A stretch of DNA of 64,000 nucleotides from Perca fluviatilis. Lineage: Eukaryota; Chordata; Actinopteri; Perciformes; Percidae. The translations under genes and the position numbers were made by a program. The DNA lies in NCBI RefSeq assembly GCF_010015445.1, contig NC_053118.1, positions 7,749,781-7,813,780 on the forward strand, in the 5' to 3' direction. This document shows, one piece after another, positions 38,401-48,410 of this stretch. Below the pieces are notes generated by a model. The model made no database searches, had not been told where the DNA came from, and was given only the letters and a program-made list of their open reading frames with translations. Each line of letters starts with the position of its first letter. The first letter of the stretch is position 1.

Positions 38401-41400
38401 AAAGAAGTTTACTTTAGATAAACAATTCAGTACACAGAAAATCAAACTGCCAGTTGGGGATTGTGGTTCCCAGGTTCTTAGTGAGCTAATGTTGATATGC
38501 TGAAGTAGGCCAAAGTTCAGCCATAGCTACGTTGTTAGCTTCTAGCAAAAAGTCAGGCCCTGTTAGGCACTGTTAGGCAAGGACACTAGTGGTGTGTCTC
38601 AGCGTAGCCATCTAGCGGTAGGGGGTTTAAACACAATATAAACGTGAACCACTGTCTTACATTTTTGTAACGTTTAAAAAAAATAAAATAAAAATCGATA
38701 TTGCCTTTTTGAAAATCAATACAGTATTGAAAAATAAAATATCGCGATACTCAAGGCTTGTGAGATGGCTAGGGTGGCGGCGTTTGAAAAGATGTCTGCC
38801 AGATTAGAAGTCTATAGTAGAAAATGGGGAAAGTAGCTGAACTTTCTGGAGGGCTCCTAAGAAGCTTTGTGCTGGGGAGAGATGTGTTTGATGGGCTAAT
38901 GGTGTTATCATTTATACATATGTTTATTTGGTTTATTGTCTATATTGTTATTATTTTGTTGTATGCTCTTGAAAATTGTAGTGGCTGTGTCATCTTTTCT
39001 TCATTTTTGTCTGGGTGGTGATGACGAATCATTAGTTTATATCAGTGTGCGGTTCTAAGAGCATCAGGTTGGTACTGGGGTCAATTTAAATTCCAATACG
39101 TAGTCAGGTTGCCTTTTTGTCCCTTTCATATTACGCATAGTGTTTCATATCAAGTAAGCCAAGAAAATGTTAACAAAAAAATAGACTTCAGAACAGTTTC
39201 TCCCCAAAGATGTGAGCCTGCTACATATAAAATGTCTCACACACCAGAATTCATGATGAATAATGGCTCTTGGACTTTTTGAACCTTACTGCCATTCATT
39301 AAGGACTTTTTAGTAGATTTTTCAACTGTGCATTACAGACAACCTACAGAATTATAGGTTGTGCATGTTGTTTAAAAAATAACAAAAAAATTGTTAATCA
39401 CAAAAAAAAAAACACATCTAAAATGAGCTCAAAATGTCAGAGTCCCTGTCCCCACTGACCGTCCAGCCGGAGGCTGACGGGCTGATCTGCTGAACGGCCG
39501 CCTCCCTGTGGAGCTCCACTCTGCCGCTCTGCTGCAGGTACTCAGCGATGCATTCTGGGAGAGACTCCACTCCTCTGCTCAGCGACCACTGGGACCACGA
39601 TTCTGTAACGGACCTCTGAGCCAGAGGGCCGGGGGGGACGGCAGGAGAAGGGCCTGCAGGGGTTCAGACATAAGACGCACACAGATTACTGGAGGACGGC
39701 CCTAGTCATCTCTCGTTACTAAAATGATGACTCAGCCCTGAGGCTACCTGCACATACAAACAGAGTCTGGCAGGATTCACTCAGCATTTTACAACTCAAG
39801 CTGTCATTTTACAGAAATAAAAGAGGACAGAATCTATTCAGGTGCAAAGGCTCAAATAACTATTAAAAAGGTGCTCTAAGTGATATTTTTTTAGGCTACA
39901 TTTTTTTGTCACATACAGTGAACATCTCCTCACTATCCGCGAGCTGCCTGTCCCCTGAACACACTGTAAAAAAAACATGGTCTCTGTAGACAGCCCAGGC
40001 TCCAGAAAACAGCAAGAAAAACGAGCTGCGCCAACCTGCACCACCAAACATAAACAGTGTTCCAGCCATGGGGGTGGGGGTTAATGTTTGCTGAGTGAAG
40101 CCGGGTGGGGGGGAACGGTCTCTTGGACCTGCTGCTGTAGCAGCTGGGATGGTGGACTGCAGCGGTTACATAACCGCCATGTCTTTGTTTCACCGCAGTT
40201 AATTGCCAACATTAGCTAAGGTCCTAAGAGGTATGACTGTTGATGGTAACGGTCAGTTTTATCTTCATTTGAGAAACTGTTTTATGATGATAATAATAGA
40301 GGCGTGGTCTACTTCATTAGGCTGTGTACCTGTGTTATTACATTATCTGGGTCACATGACATGCCATGTAACCAAAAGATGGATTCTGGAATTTTTTCAA
40401 AACTTTTAATTTGATTGCAAAAAGTAATACATAAATATCTTTCTGGGGCGGCCTCTAGCTCACCCAGTAAGAGCGTGCGCCCCATGTAGGCTGAGGCCTT
40501 TGCAGTGGCTCGGGTTCAAATCCGACCTCATCCCCCATCTCTCTCCCACTTTCATGTCTATCCACTGTCACTGTAATAAAAGGGAAAAACCCCCCCCCCC
40601 AAAAAAAAAATAAAATAAAAAATATATATACACAGTACAGGCCAAAAGTTTGGACACACCTTCTCATTTAATGTGTTTCTTTATTTTCATGACGATTTAC
40701 ATTGTAGATTCTCACTGAAGGCATCAAAACTATGAATGAACACATATGGAATTATGTACTTAACAAAAAAGTGTGAAATAACTGAAAACATGTCTTATAT
40801 TTTAGATTCCTCAAAGTAGCCACCCTTTGCTTTTTTTGATAACGCTGCAAACCCTTGGTGTTCTCTCAATGAGCTTCATGAGGTAGTCACCTGAAATGGT
40901 TTTCACTTCACAGGTGTGCTTTGTCAGGGTTAATTAGTGGAAGTTTTTCCCTTATTAATAAAAAAGCAAACGATGGCTACTTTGAAGAATCTAAAATATC
41001 AGACATGTTTTCAGTTATTTCACACTTTTTTGTTAAGTACATAATTCCATATGTGTTCATTCATAGTTTTGATGCCTTCAGTGAGAATCTACAATGTAAA
41101 TAGTCATGAAAATAAAAAGGAAACGCATTGAATGAGAAGGTGTGTCCAAACTTTTGGCCTGTACTGTATATATCTTTCAACTGGACTGAAAGAGACAATG
41201 ATATTGTTAATCCAAATATTCCGGAGACAATTAAAATCGTACAGTAATATTTGAATTGTTCCAGCTCTAGCCGCTGTCGCACCAAAAGCTTGCTCCTGGG
41301 GGAATCGTTGGGTCTCTGTAAATGATAGTGTGGTCTAGACCTGCTGATCTGTAAAGTGTCCCGAGATAACCTCTGTTAGGCTATGACACTATCTATAAAA

Positions 41401-42761
41401 TTGAATTGTGGACGCCAGGCTCCAGTGTCTTCTGTGTCATGCTCCTGTATGTACCGTCACAAAACTCAAAGAAAAAAAAGGAAAGTTCAAAAGGACGACG
41501 GTCAGTAAAGTACCTGAGCCCAGCAGCATGCCCAGCGTCAGGGAGCCCCGCCGCCGCTCGGCGTTGTACAAGACCGGAAAACAAGAACGCACGCTCAGCT
41601 TCCTGCAGTCCCCCGCAAACACGCCACGGCACAAACTGTCCACAGCTATGTCTGCCAGCTGGACGCACACACACACACACACACGCACACGCACACACAC
41701 ACACACACACAGGAAGACATGGAATATTCATCGGCACATTAAAACACACTTCTGGCCAATCGGATGGAACCGTCGTTAAAGGAGAAGTTCACATTTCTTT
41801 CAAGTCTATCTTCAAATATGTACATGACATTTGTGCAGCGAGTGATGACGGAGGAGGAGACGCACTCGGCGATAAAAAAAAAAATCATTTACAGAAGACA
41901 AAACGTCTTCATCGGTGATCGCCTGTCCAGGGGCAGCCCCCCCCCCCCTCACTCTGACATCTCTCCATTAGTGCATGTAGAGGTACTGAGCATGTGTGTG
42001 GAAGTCAGGCCTGTGTGTATAATAATAATAATAATAATAACAGAGTGAAAACACTGTCATTTCCTTTGCAGGATTAATAAAGTACAAATTATTATTATAA
42101 TTAAAACACGGCAGAAAGCACAGTATTGTAAAGACCAATTCATGCCTCTGCGTTAAATAATTTAACTGCAGATCCAGACTGTGATTGGTCCGCTCGGCCG
42201 TCGACTACAGCTGGGTGATGCAGAAAAAAGCAGAGACTTCGACCGCTCACCTCCTTCCCCAGTCGCCTGGAAACAAACGAATGGACGGACTCGTCCTCCT
42301 CCGCGCCTTTCTTCACTAGCATCTCCATGGCAACACTCAGCAGCAGGGGGCGAGAGAAGGGGGGTACAGTCCGCAAAAGTCCACTGGCAGGAGGACGGGG
42401 GAGACGGACAGGCAGCAAGACAAAGAAAAAAAAAGGAACAAAATGTTACCGGACAAATGGTCATCACATTCATTTCACGCCCTGCAGGACATATTATTAT
42501 TATTATTATTATTATTATTATCATTATCAGGGACCGCCGTACAATCTAATGATATTAGGGCTGCAACTAACAATTATTTTCATTATCCATTCACAGAGAC
42601 ACAGTGTCTTTATTTACTGATAATAACTTCTCTAACGGAGCTCACCTGAGTCCTGAGGGCATCCTGTGGAGCCGACTGTTCATGTACACGTATCGGTTCT
42701 GGGACGCCACATGACTGGAGGGGACCGGCAGGATGTCCCCGCCAAGACCCAGGTCATCCAC

Positions 42762-42823
<62 letters not shown>

Positions 42824-42824
42824 A

Positions 42825-42859
<35 letters not shown>

Positions 42860-42861
42860 AC

Positions 42862-42900
<39 letters not shown>

Positions 42901-44295
42901 AGACAAACACACACACGCACAGACAGATACAAACGGACAGACACACACACACAGACACACACACACAGACACGCACACACAGACACGCACACACAGACAC
43001 GCACACACAGACACGCACACACACAGACACAAAAACAGATACAGACAGACATGCACACAAACACACAGACAGATACAGACAGACACACAGACACACAAAC
43101 ACACACACACAATAGACATGGGGGGGGAGGGGGTTATTTCCAAATCACATGAGGTCAATGTATAGTCCTGTGAGAATAGGAAGAGCACATTTTTGAGAAA
43201 CTATTCCATAGCAACAGCGTCATCTCCCCAGGGCTCAATTCTTGGCCCCATTCTGTTTTCTTTATACATGTTGCCTTCAGGGGCTATTACAGGAAAGCAT
43301 AACCTGTCATTTCATTGTTACGCAGATGATTTGCAAATCTATTTGCCTATGAAAGCTAATGACAGTGTTTGTGACTAAATTCCCTGCTTAGTTGTATCGC
43401 TGATATTAAGTTGTGGCTTTCAGAAAACCTTCTTAAATTGAATGAAGATAAAACGGAGTGTATTATTTTCAGTGCTTCAGGCACGCAAGATGGTCCAGCT
43501 TTGAATCTGGGAGCTCTGGCATCCTACACTAGGTCAGCTGTCAAAAACTTGGGGGTTACTTTTGATTGCAGCATGAAATTTGACAAGCAGATCAGTAATG
43601 TTGTTAGAATGAGCTTTTTCCAGCTTCGTCTCCTGGCTAAAGTTAAGCCTTTCCTGAACAGGCATGATCTAGAAAAGGCGATCCATGCTCTCATCAGTTC
43701 AAGATTGGATTCCTGTAAAGCTCTTTATGTCGGTCTGAATCAAACCTCCATCTCACATCTTCAACTTGTACAAAATGCTGCTGCTCGCTTTTTAACAAAT
43801 ACATCTAGACGTGCACATACTACTCCCGTTCTCTACACGCTACATTGGATCCCTGTGCGTTTTAGAATAGACTTTAAGATTTTGTTGTTTGCTTTTAAGG
43901 CCTTAAATGGTCTGGCCCCGGAGTATTTGTCTGAAATTTTAACTTTGCGGGAGCACAACCGGTCATTGCGTTCTTCAAATCAGCGAGTTTTAGAAGTGCC
44001 TAGGTCAAGGTATAAACGTTGGGGTGATCAGGCTTTTGCAGTTGCTGCCCCGAGACTCTGGAACAAGTTACCCCCTGATATTCGCACGATCACAGATGGA
44101 GCTCTTTTTAGGTCCAAACTCAAAACGTATCTGTTTCGTCTGGCCTTTATTACGTAGCAGTGGTGTGACAATTTCATGCTTTTGTTTCTGTGTAACCTTT
44201 TCTGATTTTACTGTTTTCTTTCTATTGTATGACATGTGCTTCTGATGTTAAGCACTTTGGATACCTGCTGGTTTTTGTAAAGTGCTATATAAATA

Positions 44296-44330
<35 letters not shown>

Positions 44331-45624
44331 CCATCTGTACTAATAAACAGAAAAGTCACAATAACATGACATAACATGACATAACATGGACATAATCAGG
44401 AACTTCACCTGTACTCGGGATTGGATGTTGTGCATGCAGATATATGCAAGTCACCAAGAGGCAGCTTGAGATATGAACGATATGATACGATACGAGATAT
44501 GATGTAAGTAAGTAGTCTGGATCAATGGAAGTACATTTCTACGATAAAGCCGGACATCCAGCGCGCCAGCCTTTATCCCTCTCCTTCCTCTCTCTCTGTG
44601 TGTGCCGCCGTTCTCAAAACTCCCTTCGCTACAGGAAACGCCAACAAACTTCGAGCTAACGCTGCACGCTGAAAATGTCCCGTTTTGAAGAAAGTCTGGA
44701 CGGTGCAACAGGGCAGGCCTGCTTGGTTCTTTCGGGAAATGATTGTAAAGATTTACAAAGAATATGTTTAGGGCATTTCCTCTCTAACTGGGAGGTTTTG
44801 GGAGCGATTGGTGGGATTGCTGTGGACCAAGTACACACAGAGATACACTGGTAAGAGCCAATGAGGTTTAACCATGGATCAGCTCATTTAAATAGCTCAC
44901 GTTACTGTATTGCTGTATTGTGTCAATTATTCCTTCCAGAGACTATTTAACAGAGCCACCGTAGCTGCATCCGGAGCTTAGCGCCCAAGACCATTGGGAT
45001 TGGTTCAAAGAAATGCAAACCAAGCCAGAATGTTTCTCTCCTATCCCAGAATGCATCTGAGGCGTAGCCAGGCCTTACTCCACAGCGCTGTGGAGACAGA
45101 GCTGGACATGCGAGACTGGTAAAGTGATTCCTCAGTGATTTTTGAACGCACCATATTGAGAGTGTTGTGTCCCACCGCCCCAGCGGGTCGGATCCCCCTG
45201 GGTCCATGTTCAAACACGGCCCCGTCGGACCTCCTGGTGGACCACAGCCAGCCTCCGAAGCGACTGCTGGACTCCAAAACAAGGACCTGGAGACAAAGAG
45301 ACAAACTCTGCAGCACCACGTCTGGAACGGAAACGTACAAAGAAAGACAGAAAGGAGCACCGTGGCGCCCTCCGCTCATGTTATTTTGTTGTCGCGTTTG
45401 ATCCATTTTCAATCCTCTTCACCTGTTGTATATTAAATGCGTTAGAGACATAGACATTACGTGTTCATCGAAAAACACCGCACTTCCAAACGCTAGCTGC
45501 TAAACTGCTGACCATTTTCAAACGCAGGCTGTATACGGTTTCATCTTTCTCATGTATTTACCTAGAGCTTCAGCCATACATTCATCTGTGTTAACGTTAC
45601 ATTATCATGGGGTGTGTGTGTGTG

Positions 45625-45678
<54 letters not shown>

Positions 45679-45775
45679 ATGCGTGTATTACCTTGGTAAC
45701 CTGGGGGCTCTTGCAGAGGTAGTAAGATGCTGCCAGGCCCCCGATCCCCCCTCCAAGGACTGCAACTGTTGTCAT
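35322..45775 (-). CDS. ppox: Protoporphyrinogen oxidase, full extent, exon 10 partly corrupted
   Basis: FAD enzyme of the mitochondrial inner membrane that oxidises protoporphyrinogen IX to protoporphyrin IX, the penultimate haem step. Coding exons on the minus strand: 45775-45692, 45286-45152, 42761-42646, 42383-42251, 41658-41514, 39653-39460, 37865-37805, 37695-37577, 37182-37069, about 36012-35804, 35673-35631 and 35482-35322. All joints except those around exon 10 keep frame. The FAD dinucleotide motif is [17 protein letters not shown]. Family landmarks are [12 protein letters not shown] (with the conserved Arg), [31 protein letters not shown] and SYDGVSVND. The expected total is about 480 residues, against 477 in human. 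In exon 10 only the part from DTVTEERL onward reads normally. Confidence 0.93.
35631..35673 (-). CDS. ppox: ppox exon 11
   Basis: [14 protein letters not shown]; acceptor TCGTCAG, donor GTGAGT. Confidence 0.9.
35804..36012 (-). CDS. ppox: ppox exon 10, 5' half scrambled
   Basis: The 3' part reads [20 protein letters not shown] to RVTLQR with donor GTAGGA. Upstream, one C appears missing near 35911-35914. Homopolymer runs (A7, C10, A18, C7 on the plus strand, 35929-36004) separate it from a short VIMGG-like start at 36012-36000. No acceptor AG sits where expected. Either an assembly or read error, or a real lesion. Confidence 0.6.
36103..36396. mobile_element. piggyBac-like palindromic MITE with TTAA flanks
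   Basis: TTAA at 36099-36102 and 36397-36400. The ends are inverted copies of CCCTTGTGTTGTCCTTCGGG, and each end contains its own hairpin GTCCTTCGGGTC...GACCCGAAGGAC. Inner inverted words GAGAGCAATTCTCAAC flank a core shared with 49467-49690. In ppox intron 9. Confidence 0.85.
37069..37182 (-). CDS. ppox: ppox exon 9
   Basis: [20 protein letters not shown] to TTRLT; acceptor CCGACAG, donor GTACAG. Confidence 0.93.
37312..37530. repeat. hAT-like MITE fragment
   Basis: Starts TAGGGCTGCACGATTAATCG with the repeated AATCGCAAT words typical of short hAT derivatives. The right end is unclear. In ppox intron 8. Confidence 0.5.
37577..37695 (-). CDS. ppox: ppox exon 8
   Basis: [18 protein letters not shown] to [16 protein letters not shown]; acceptor after a C-rich tract, donor GTGAGA. 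Confidence 0.93.
37805..37865 (-). CDS. ppox: ppox exon 7
   Basis: [20 protein letters not shown]; acceptor TGTGTAG, donor GTACGT. Confidence 0.92.
38253..38756. repeat. hAT-like relic with GCGATAC words
   Basis: TAGGGCTGTGTATTGGCAAG and CGATACGATGCGTATCACG at the left; AAAATCGATATTGCC and ATATCGCGATACTC at the right. A LINE tail abuts its right end. In ppox intron 6. Confidence 0.5.
38757..39030 (+). mobile_element. 3' end of an L1/Tx1-like LINE
   Basis: GAGATGGCTAGGGTGGCGGC to AGAAAATGGGGAAAGTAG encodes the same C-terminus as 15785-16260 but on the plus strand. The 3' UTR that follows is also shared. Heavily 5'-truncated. Confidence 0.75.
39460..39653 (-). CDS. ppox: ppox exon 6
   Basis: [19 protein letters not shown] to [11 protein letters not shown]; acceptor CCTGCAG, donor GTCAGT. 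Confidence 0.93.
40444..40615 (+). mobile_element. tRNA-derived SINE, copy 3
   Basis: CCTCTAGCTCACCCAGTAAG resembles a box A, and GGTTCAAATCC a box B. The tail ATCTCTCTCCCACTTTCATG is shared with the SINEs at 9205 and 9474. In ppox intron 5. Confidence 0.65.
40633..41166. mobile_element. Internally deleted Tc1-type element, long palindrome
   Basis: Both ends read inward CAGTACAGGCCAAAAGTTTG. The inverted arms extend about 200 bases each around a 130-base centre. TA follows the right end; the left flank is CA. No transposase remains. In ppox intron 5. Confidence 0.85.
41318..41406 (+). repeat. Short copy of the 18663-19690 repeat tail
   Basis: GTGGTCTAGACCTGCTGATC, TGTCCCGAGATAACCTC and a TATAAAATTGAATTG end, matching the minus strand of the aldh2-rbm42 spacer repeat. 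Confidence 0.6.
41514..41658 (-). CDS. ppox: ppox exon 5
   Basis: [17 protein letters not shown] to LTLGMLLGS; acceptor GCGTCCAG just after a (TG)n tract. Confidence 0.94.
42251..42383 (-). CDS. ppox: ppox exon 4
   Basis: [15 protein letters not shown] to [14 protein letters not shown]; acceptor CTGCCAG, donor GTGAGC. Confidence 0.94.
42646..42761 (-). CDS. ppox: ppox exon 3
   Basis: [20 protein letters not shown] to LHRMPSGL. The acceptor TAG directly follows a long (TG)n tract. Confidence 0.92.
42765..43110. repeat. Compound (CA)n/(CAGA)n microsatellite
   Basis: About 345 bases, abutting the ppox exon 3 acceptor; the sense strand is (TG)n. Confidence 0.97.
43190..44330 (+). mobile_element. 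5'-truncated L2-like LINE
   Basis: Begins in RT motif B ([17 protein letters not shown]), keeps motif C ([12 protein letters not shown]), and ends with a 3' tail AAAGTGCTATATAAATACAT followed by (TGAT)n, as in fish L2 elements. In ppox intron 2, antisense. Confidence 0.85.
43205..44157 (+). pseudogene. L2-like ORF2 C-terminal fragment with one frameshift
   Basis: The frame holding the YADD motif meets a TAA at 43376-43378. Coding sense resumes in another frame with [19 protein letters not shown] and stays open for about 250 codons to TAG at 44155-44157. Typical L2 tail motifs are [35 protein letters not shown] and [13 protein letters not shown]. Confidence 0.88.
44515..44833 (+). repeat. Interspersed repeat, copy 2, with short ORF
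   Basis: Partner of 4871-5350. It contains an ATG at 44674 followed by an open frame through [20 protein letters not shown] and [16 protein letters not shown]. The family is not recognised. Confidence 0.6.
45152..45286 (-). CDS. ppox: ppox exon 2
   Basis: [19 protein letters not shown] to [16 protein letters not shown]; acceptor TCTCCAG, donor GTGCGT. Confidence 0.94.
45611..45675. repeat. (GT)n microsatellite
   Basis: About 32 GT units just inside ppox intron 1. Confidence 0.97.
45692..45775 (-). CDS. ppox: ppox exon 1 (FAD motif)
   Basis: ATG at 45775-45773. Twenty-eight codons with [14 protein letters not shown]; donor GTAATA, followed 12 bases later by a CA repeat in the sense strand. 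Confidence 0.93.
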
Positions 45776-46175
45776 TGGCTGATTTAAACGCCACCAACAT
45801 GAGACAAGAGGACAAGAGGACAGCAGAGCTGAGTGTGTGTCTGAGTGATGGGACAGGGTGGGTCTGCTACATGAGGCCTGCTGATAGTGATAAGGACAAC
45901 TATACTGTCTTTGCAATGGGTTTGTCTTTCAAGCTTGACAGTTAGCGAACAGTATGAAGTCCTCCAAAAAAAAAATAACACAAGGCATATTTCCTATTTG
46001 TTAAAAGGACAAATAGTGTCCGAGGCAACAGCGCAGAAAGAGAAGAAAAATGCTGCTACAGAAACAGAAAGTGATGCCAGAGTTTAAATGAAATGAATGA
46101 TGAGAAGGAGAGCAGAGCCGCCCTAACTCAGAGGGTTTCAGGGCAGGATGGTGAACACACAGTGACCATTGTCAT

Positions 46176-46343
46176 AGACAGACAGACAGACAGACAGACA
46201 GGCAGACAGGCAGACAGGCGGGCTGGCAGACAGGCAGGAAGGCAGACAGACAGACAGACAGACAGGCAGACAGAGAGACAGACAGACAGACAGAGAGAGA
46301 GAGACAGACGGAAAGACAGGCCGACAGTCAGGCAGGCAGACAA

Positions 46344-46389
<46 letters not shown>

Positions 46390-46514
46390 GCAGGCAGGCA
46401 GGTGGACAGTCAGGCAGGCAGAAAGACAGGCAGACAGATAGACAGACAGACAAAGAGAGACAGACAGACAGACACACACACATACATACATACAGACAGA
46501 CAGACAGACAGACA
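46176..46514. repeat. (GACA)n/(GACAGGCA)n compound satellite
   Basis: About 340 bases of GACA and GGCA tetranucleotides with (GA)n interruptions, upstream of the ppox ATG inside its presumed first intron. Long Cys/Leu/Ser frames here are artefacts. Confidence 0.96.
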
Positions 46515-46559
46515 TGGGGACATGATGTAACTGACTTTGCAGTCTCGTCTTCTCTCACT

Positions 46560-46605
<46 letters not shown>
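46560..46605. repeat. (AC)n microsatellite
   Basis: About 23 AC units, 50 bases from the candidate ppox 5' UTR donor. Confidence 0.95.
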
Positions 46606-46608
<3 letters not shown>

Positions 46609-46652
46609 TCACTTCATCGTGCGGAGCTCCATGAGAATAATAGTAGGCTTAC

Positions 46653-46792
46653 CTTTATTTGTGACGCAGTAGTTCAGTCCACAGGTTCATATACAGTATA
46701 TACACACACACAATTCTTCTTCTTCTGTTTCTGTTCCGACCATACAAACACTTCCGAGCTGACTCCTTCACAATAAAAGCATCACCTCCACG
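46653..46792 (-). other. ppox: Candidate 5' UTR exon of ppox
   Basis: Lies just downstream (in ppox direction) of the AAGAAGA-type element at 46793-46848 and ends in a strong donor AAG|GTAAGC at 46653/46652. A matching acceptor could be AAATCAG just before the ATG. Inferred, no coding evidence. Confidence 0.4.
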
Positions 46793-46848
46793 GTTCCTCT
46801 TCTTGACGTCTAATGGCATGCGGCGGAGCAACACCGCCCCCAGCTGGC
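46793..46848 (-). promoter_or_regulatory. Putative promoter-proximal element of ppox
   Basis: On the minus strand it reads CAGCTGGGGGCGGTGTTGC, GCCGCATGCC, then ATTAGACGTCAAGAAGAGG. It aligns with the rbm42-upstream element at 19967-20030 in the order CAGC...GGCGGT...GCC...TCAAGAAGA. Confidence 0.4.
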
Positions 46849-47599
46849 GGGGAGGGAGTGTGACTCGCTAGCATACATCCAGACCATAAGAACAAGAAAT
46901 AAGAAACATATCATATCCTCCAAATCAACTTCTAGAGCTTTAAAAATACCGAAACAAAATAAAGAACCTGTGTCTCCTGTGAGTGAAACATGATCTCAAT
47001 CACAACTTCCTCTTCTACATCTTTTTCTTCCATTGCTTTTTCCATCTTTTCCAACCATGGTGTGTTTACAGGGACATCAGAAGTCCTCCTGAGACATGTG
47101 TTGGAGTTTGGGAGACACCCCGAGGATGAGCCATGGTACTGCAGCAGCACGGATCGGAGCGGTATCTCTGCCAACAAGCCACACTAGGAATCTGTCTGTG
47201 TGTGTTGGATAAGACGGTCAGTTAGGCTGTCCGCTGACAACATGGGGTGTGTCTCTCTTCTGTCTCCCCCACAGTTCAGCTGGCACTCCTCCACGCCAGC
47301 AGCTAGCTCTGCACACAATCTCACCCAATGTATTAATGCTAAATTGTTAGAAAGGTGTTATGCTTGCTATAGTCTTTGTCAGGGGCGTCGGACTGGGGGA
47401 GGGAGTACCCAGGGCCCTCATGTGAGGAGGGCCCAAAAAGATGTTAGAATGTATAGCTGTGGATGCGGGGAGGGGCCCATAGAAAATGCCTTTCTACAGG
47501 GCCCAGACTTGTGTTCTACACCCCTGGCCTTTATACTTCATTTTAGTGTTTAAACTATTTGCATAAGAAAGTGTGCATCCATTTGTGTTTCTCATGTGA

Positions 47600-47860
47600 T
47601 AATCATGATTGCCACTGACCTTGTGGAAAGCACAGAAAACCCCTGAGGGCAGGGCACGCCGAGGAGACGTCAAGCCTGACCAGAGATGAGAAAGTTTCTC
47701 TTTGTGTGATAAATGACTCCCTTTTCCCTATAAAAAGCTACCGTTAAGGACTACCGACAGTCACTTTCTGTACTTACGCTGAAGTGCTGTAAACCGACTC
47801 TACTTGCTGCAAGTAAACAAACTTTCAAGAGAACTCCAGAACTCTTTGATCAATAATTAT
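47600..47860 (+). other. LTR-like segment, unconfirmed
   Basis: TATAAAAAGC at 47730 is followed within about 120 bases by a TGCTGTAAACCGACTC / GCAAGTAAACAAAC stretch resembling the R-U5 part of a fish LTR. No paired LTR or internal genes seen. Confidence 0.25.
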
Positions 47861-48029
47861 CTTAACAAAAATAGTTATAGGCCTATCAGCTTGAGTTTAT
47901 CAATGGTCTTTTGTGCGTTACAGTAGACGATTACTGTGTGTTGAAGAATGATTATGACGAGATGGAAAACGGTGATATCCGTGGAGAAATATAGTTATTG
48001 TGGCAGCAAAAAGTGATATTAAATCAGGT

Positions 48030-48410
48030 GTCAAAGTGTCCCTGAGCAAGACACCGAACCCAGAGTTGCTCCCCAGATGATAAATTACGAATCCCGATTG
48101 GTCGATTGGTTGGGGTTAGGCATTTGACCTCGAGTGGTTAAGGTTAGGATAGCCGATTGGTCAGGGGATAGGAGGACCTCAACCAATCAGGTTACGTTAC
48201 CTTACATAAGCATGGACGCCTGGCAAATAGTAGCTATTGAAGAGCACGTCTTGGCGTGGCCATAGTGGGAAAAGAAATATCTGTATGCTGTATGTCCAGT
48301 TATCCACTGCTCCTACTACTTAGGATGGGTTAAATGCAGTCATTACATTTCACTACATCGTACTGTCAATTGTATGTGACGGATAAGGATAAAGTTTCTT
48401 TTAAGTTTCG
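48030..48410 (+). repeat. SINE-like tail fragment
   Basis: CCCTGAGCAAGACACCGAAC and a later GGGTTAAATGCAG...ATGTGACGGATAAGGATAAAG resemble fish SINE tails. Between ppox and dyrk1b; 48410-49460 shows no gene. Confidence 0.35.

Noticed and set aside
42765..43110. CRISPR-like repeat array
   Set aside because: Tandem 2- and 4-base units with no unique spacers, in a spliced vertebrate genome.
46093..46612. Long Cys/Leu/Ser and Asp/Arg/Gln frames
   Set aside because: Translation of the (GACA)n satellite; tetranucleotide periodicity gives open frames by chance.
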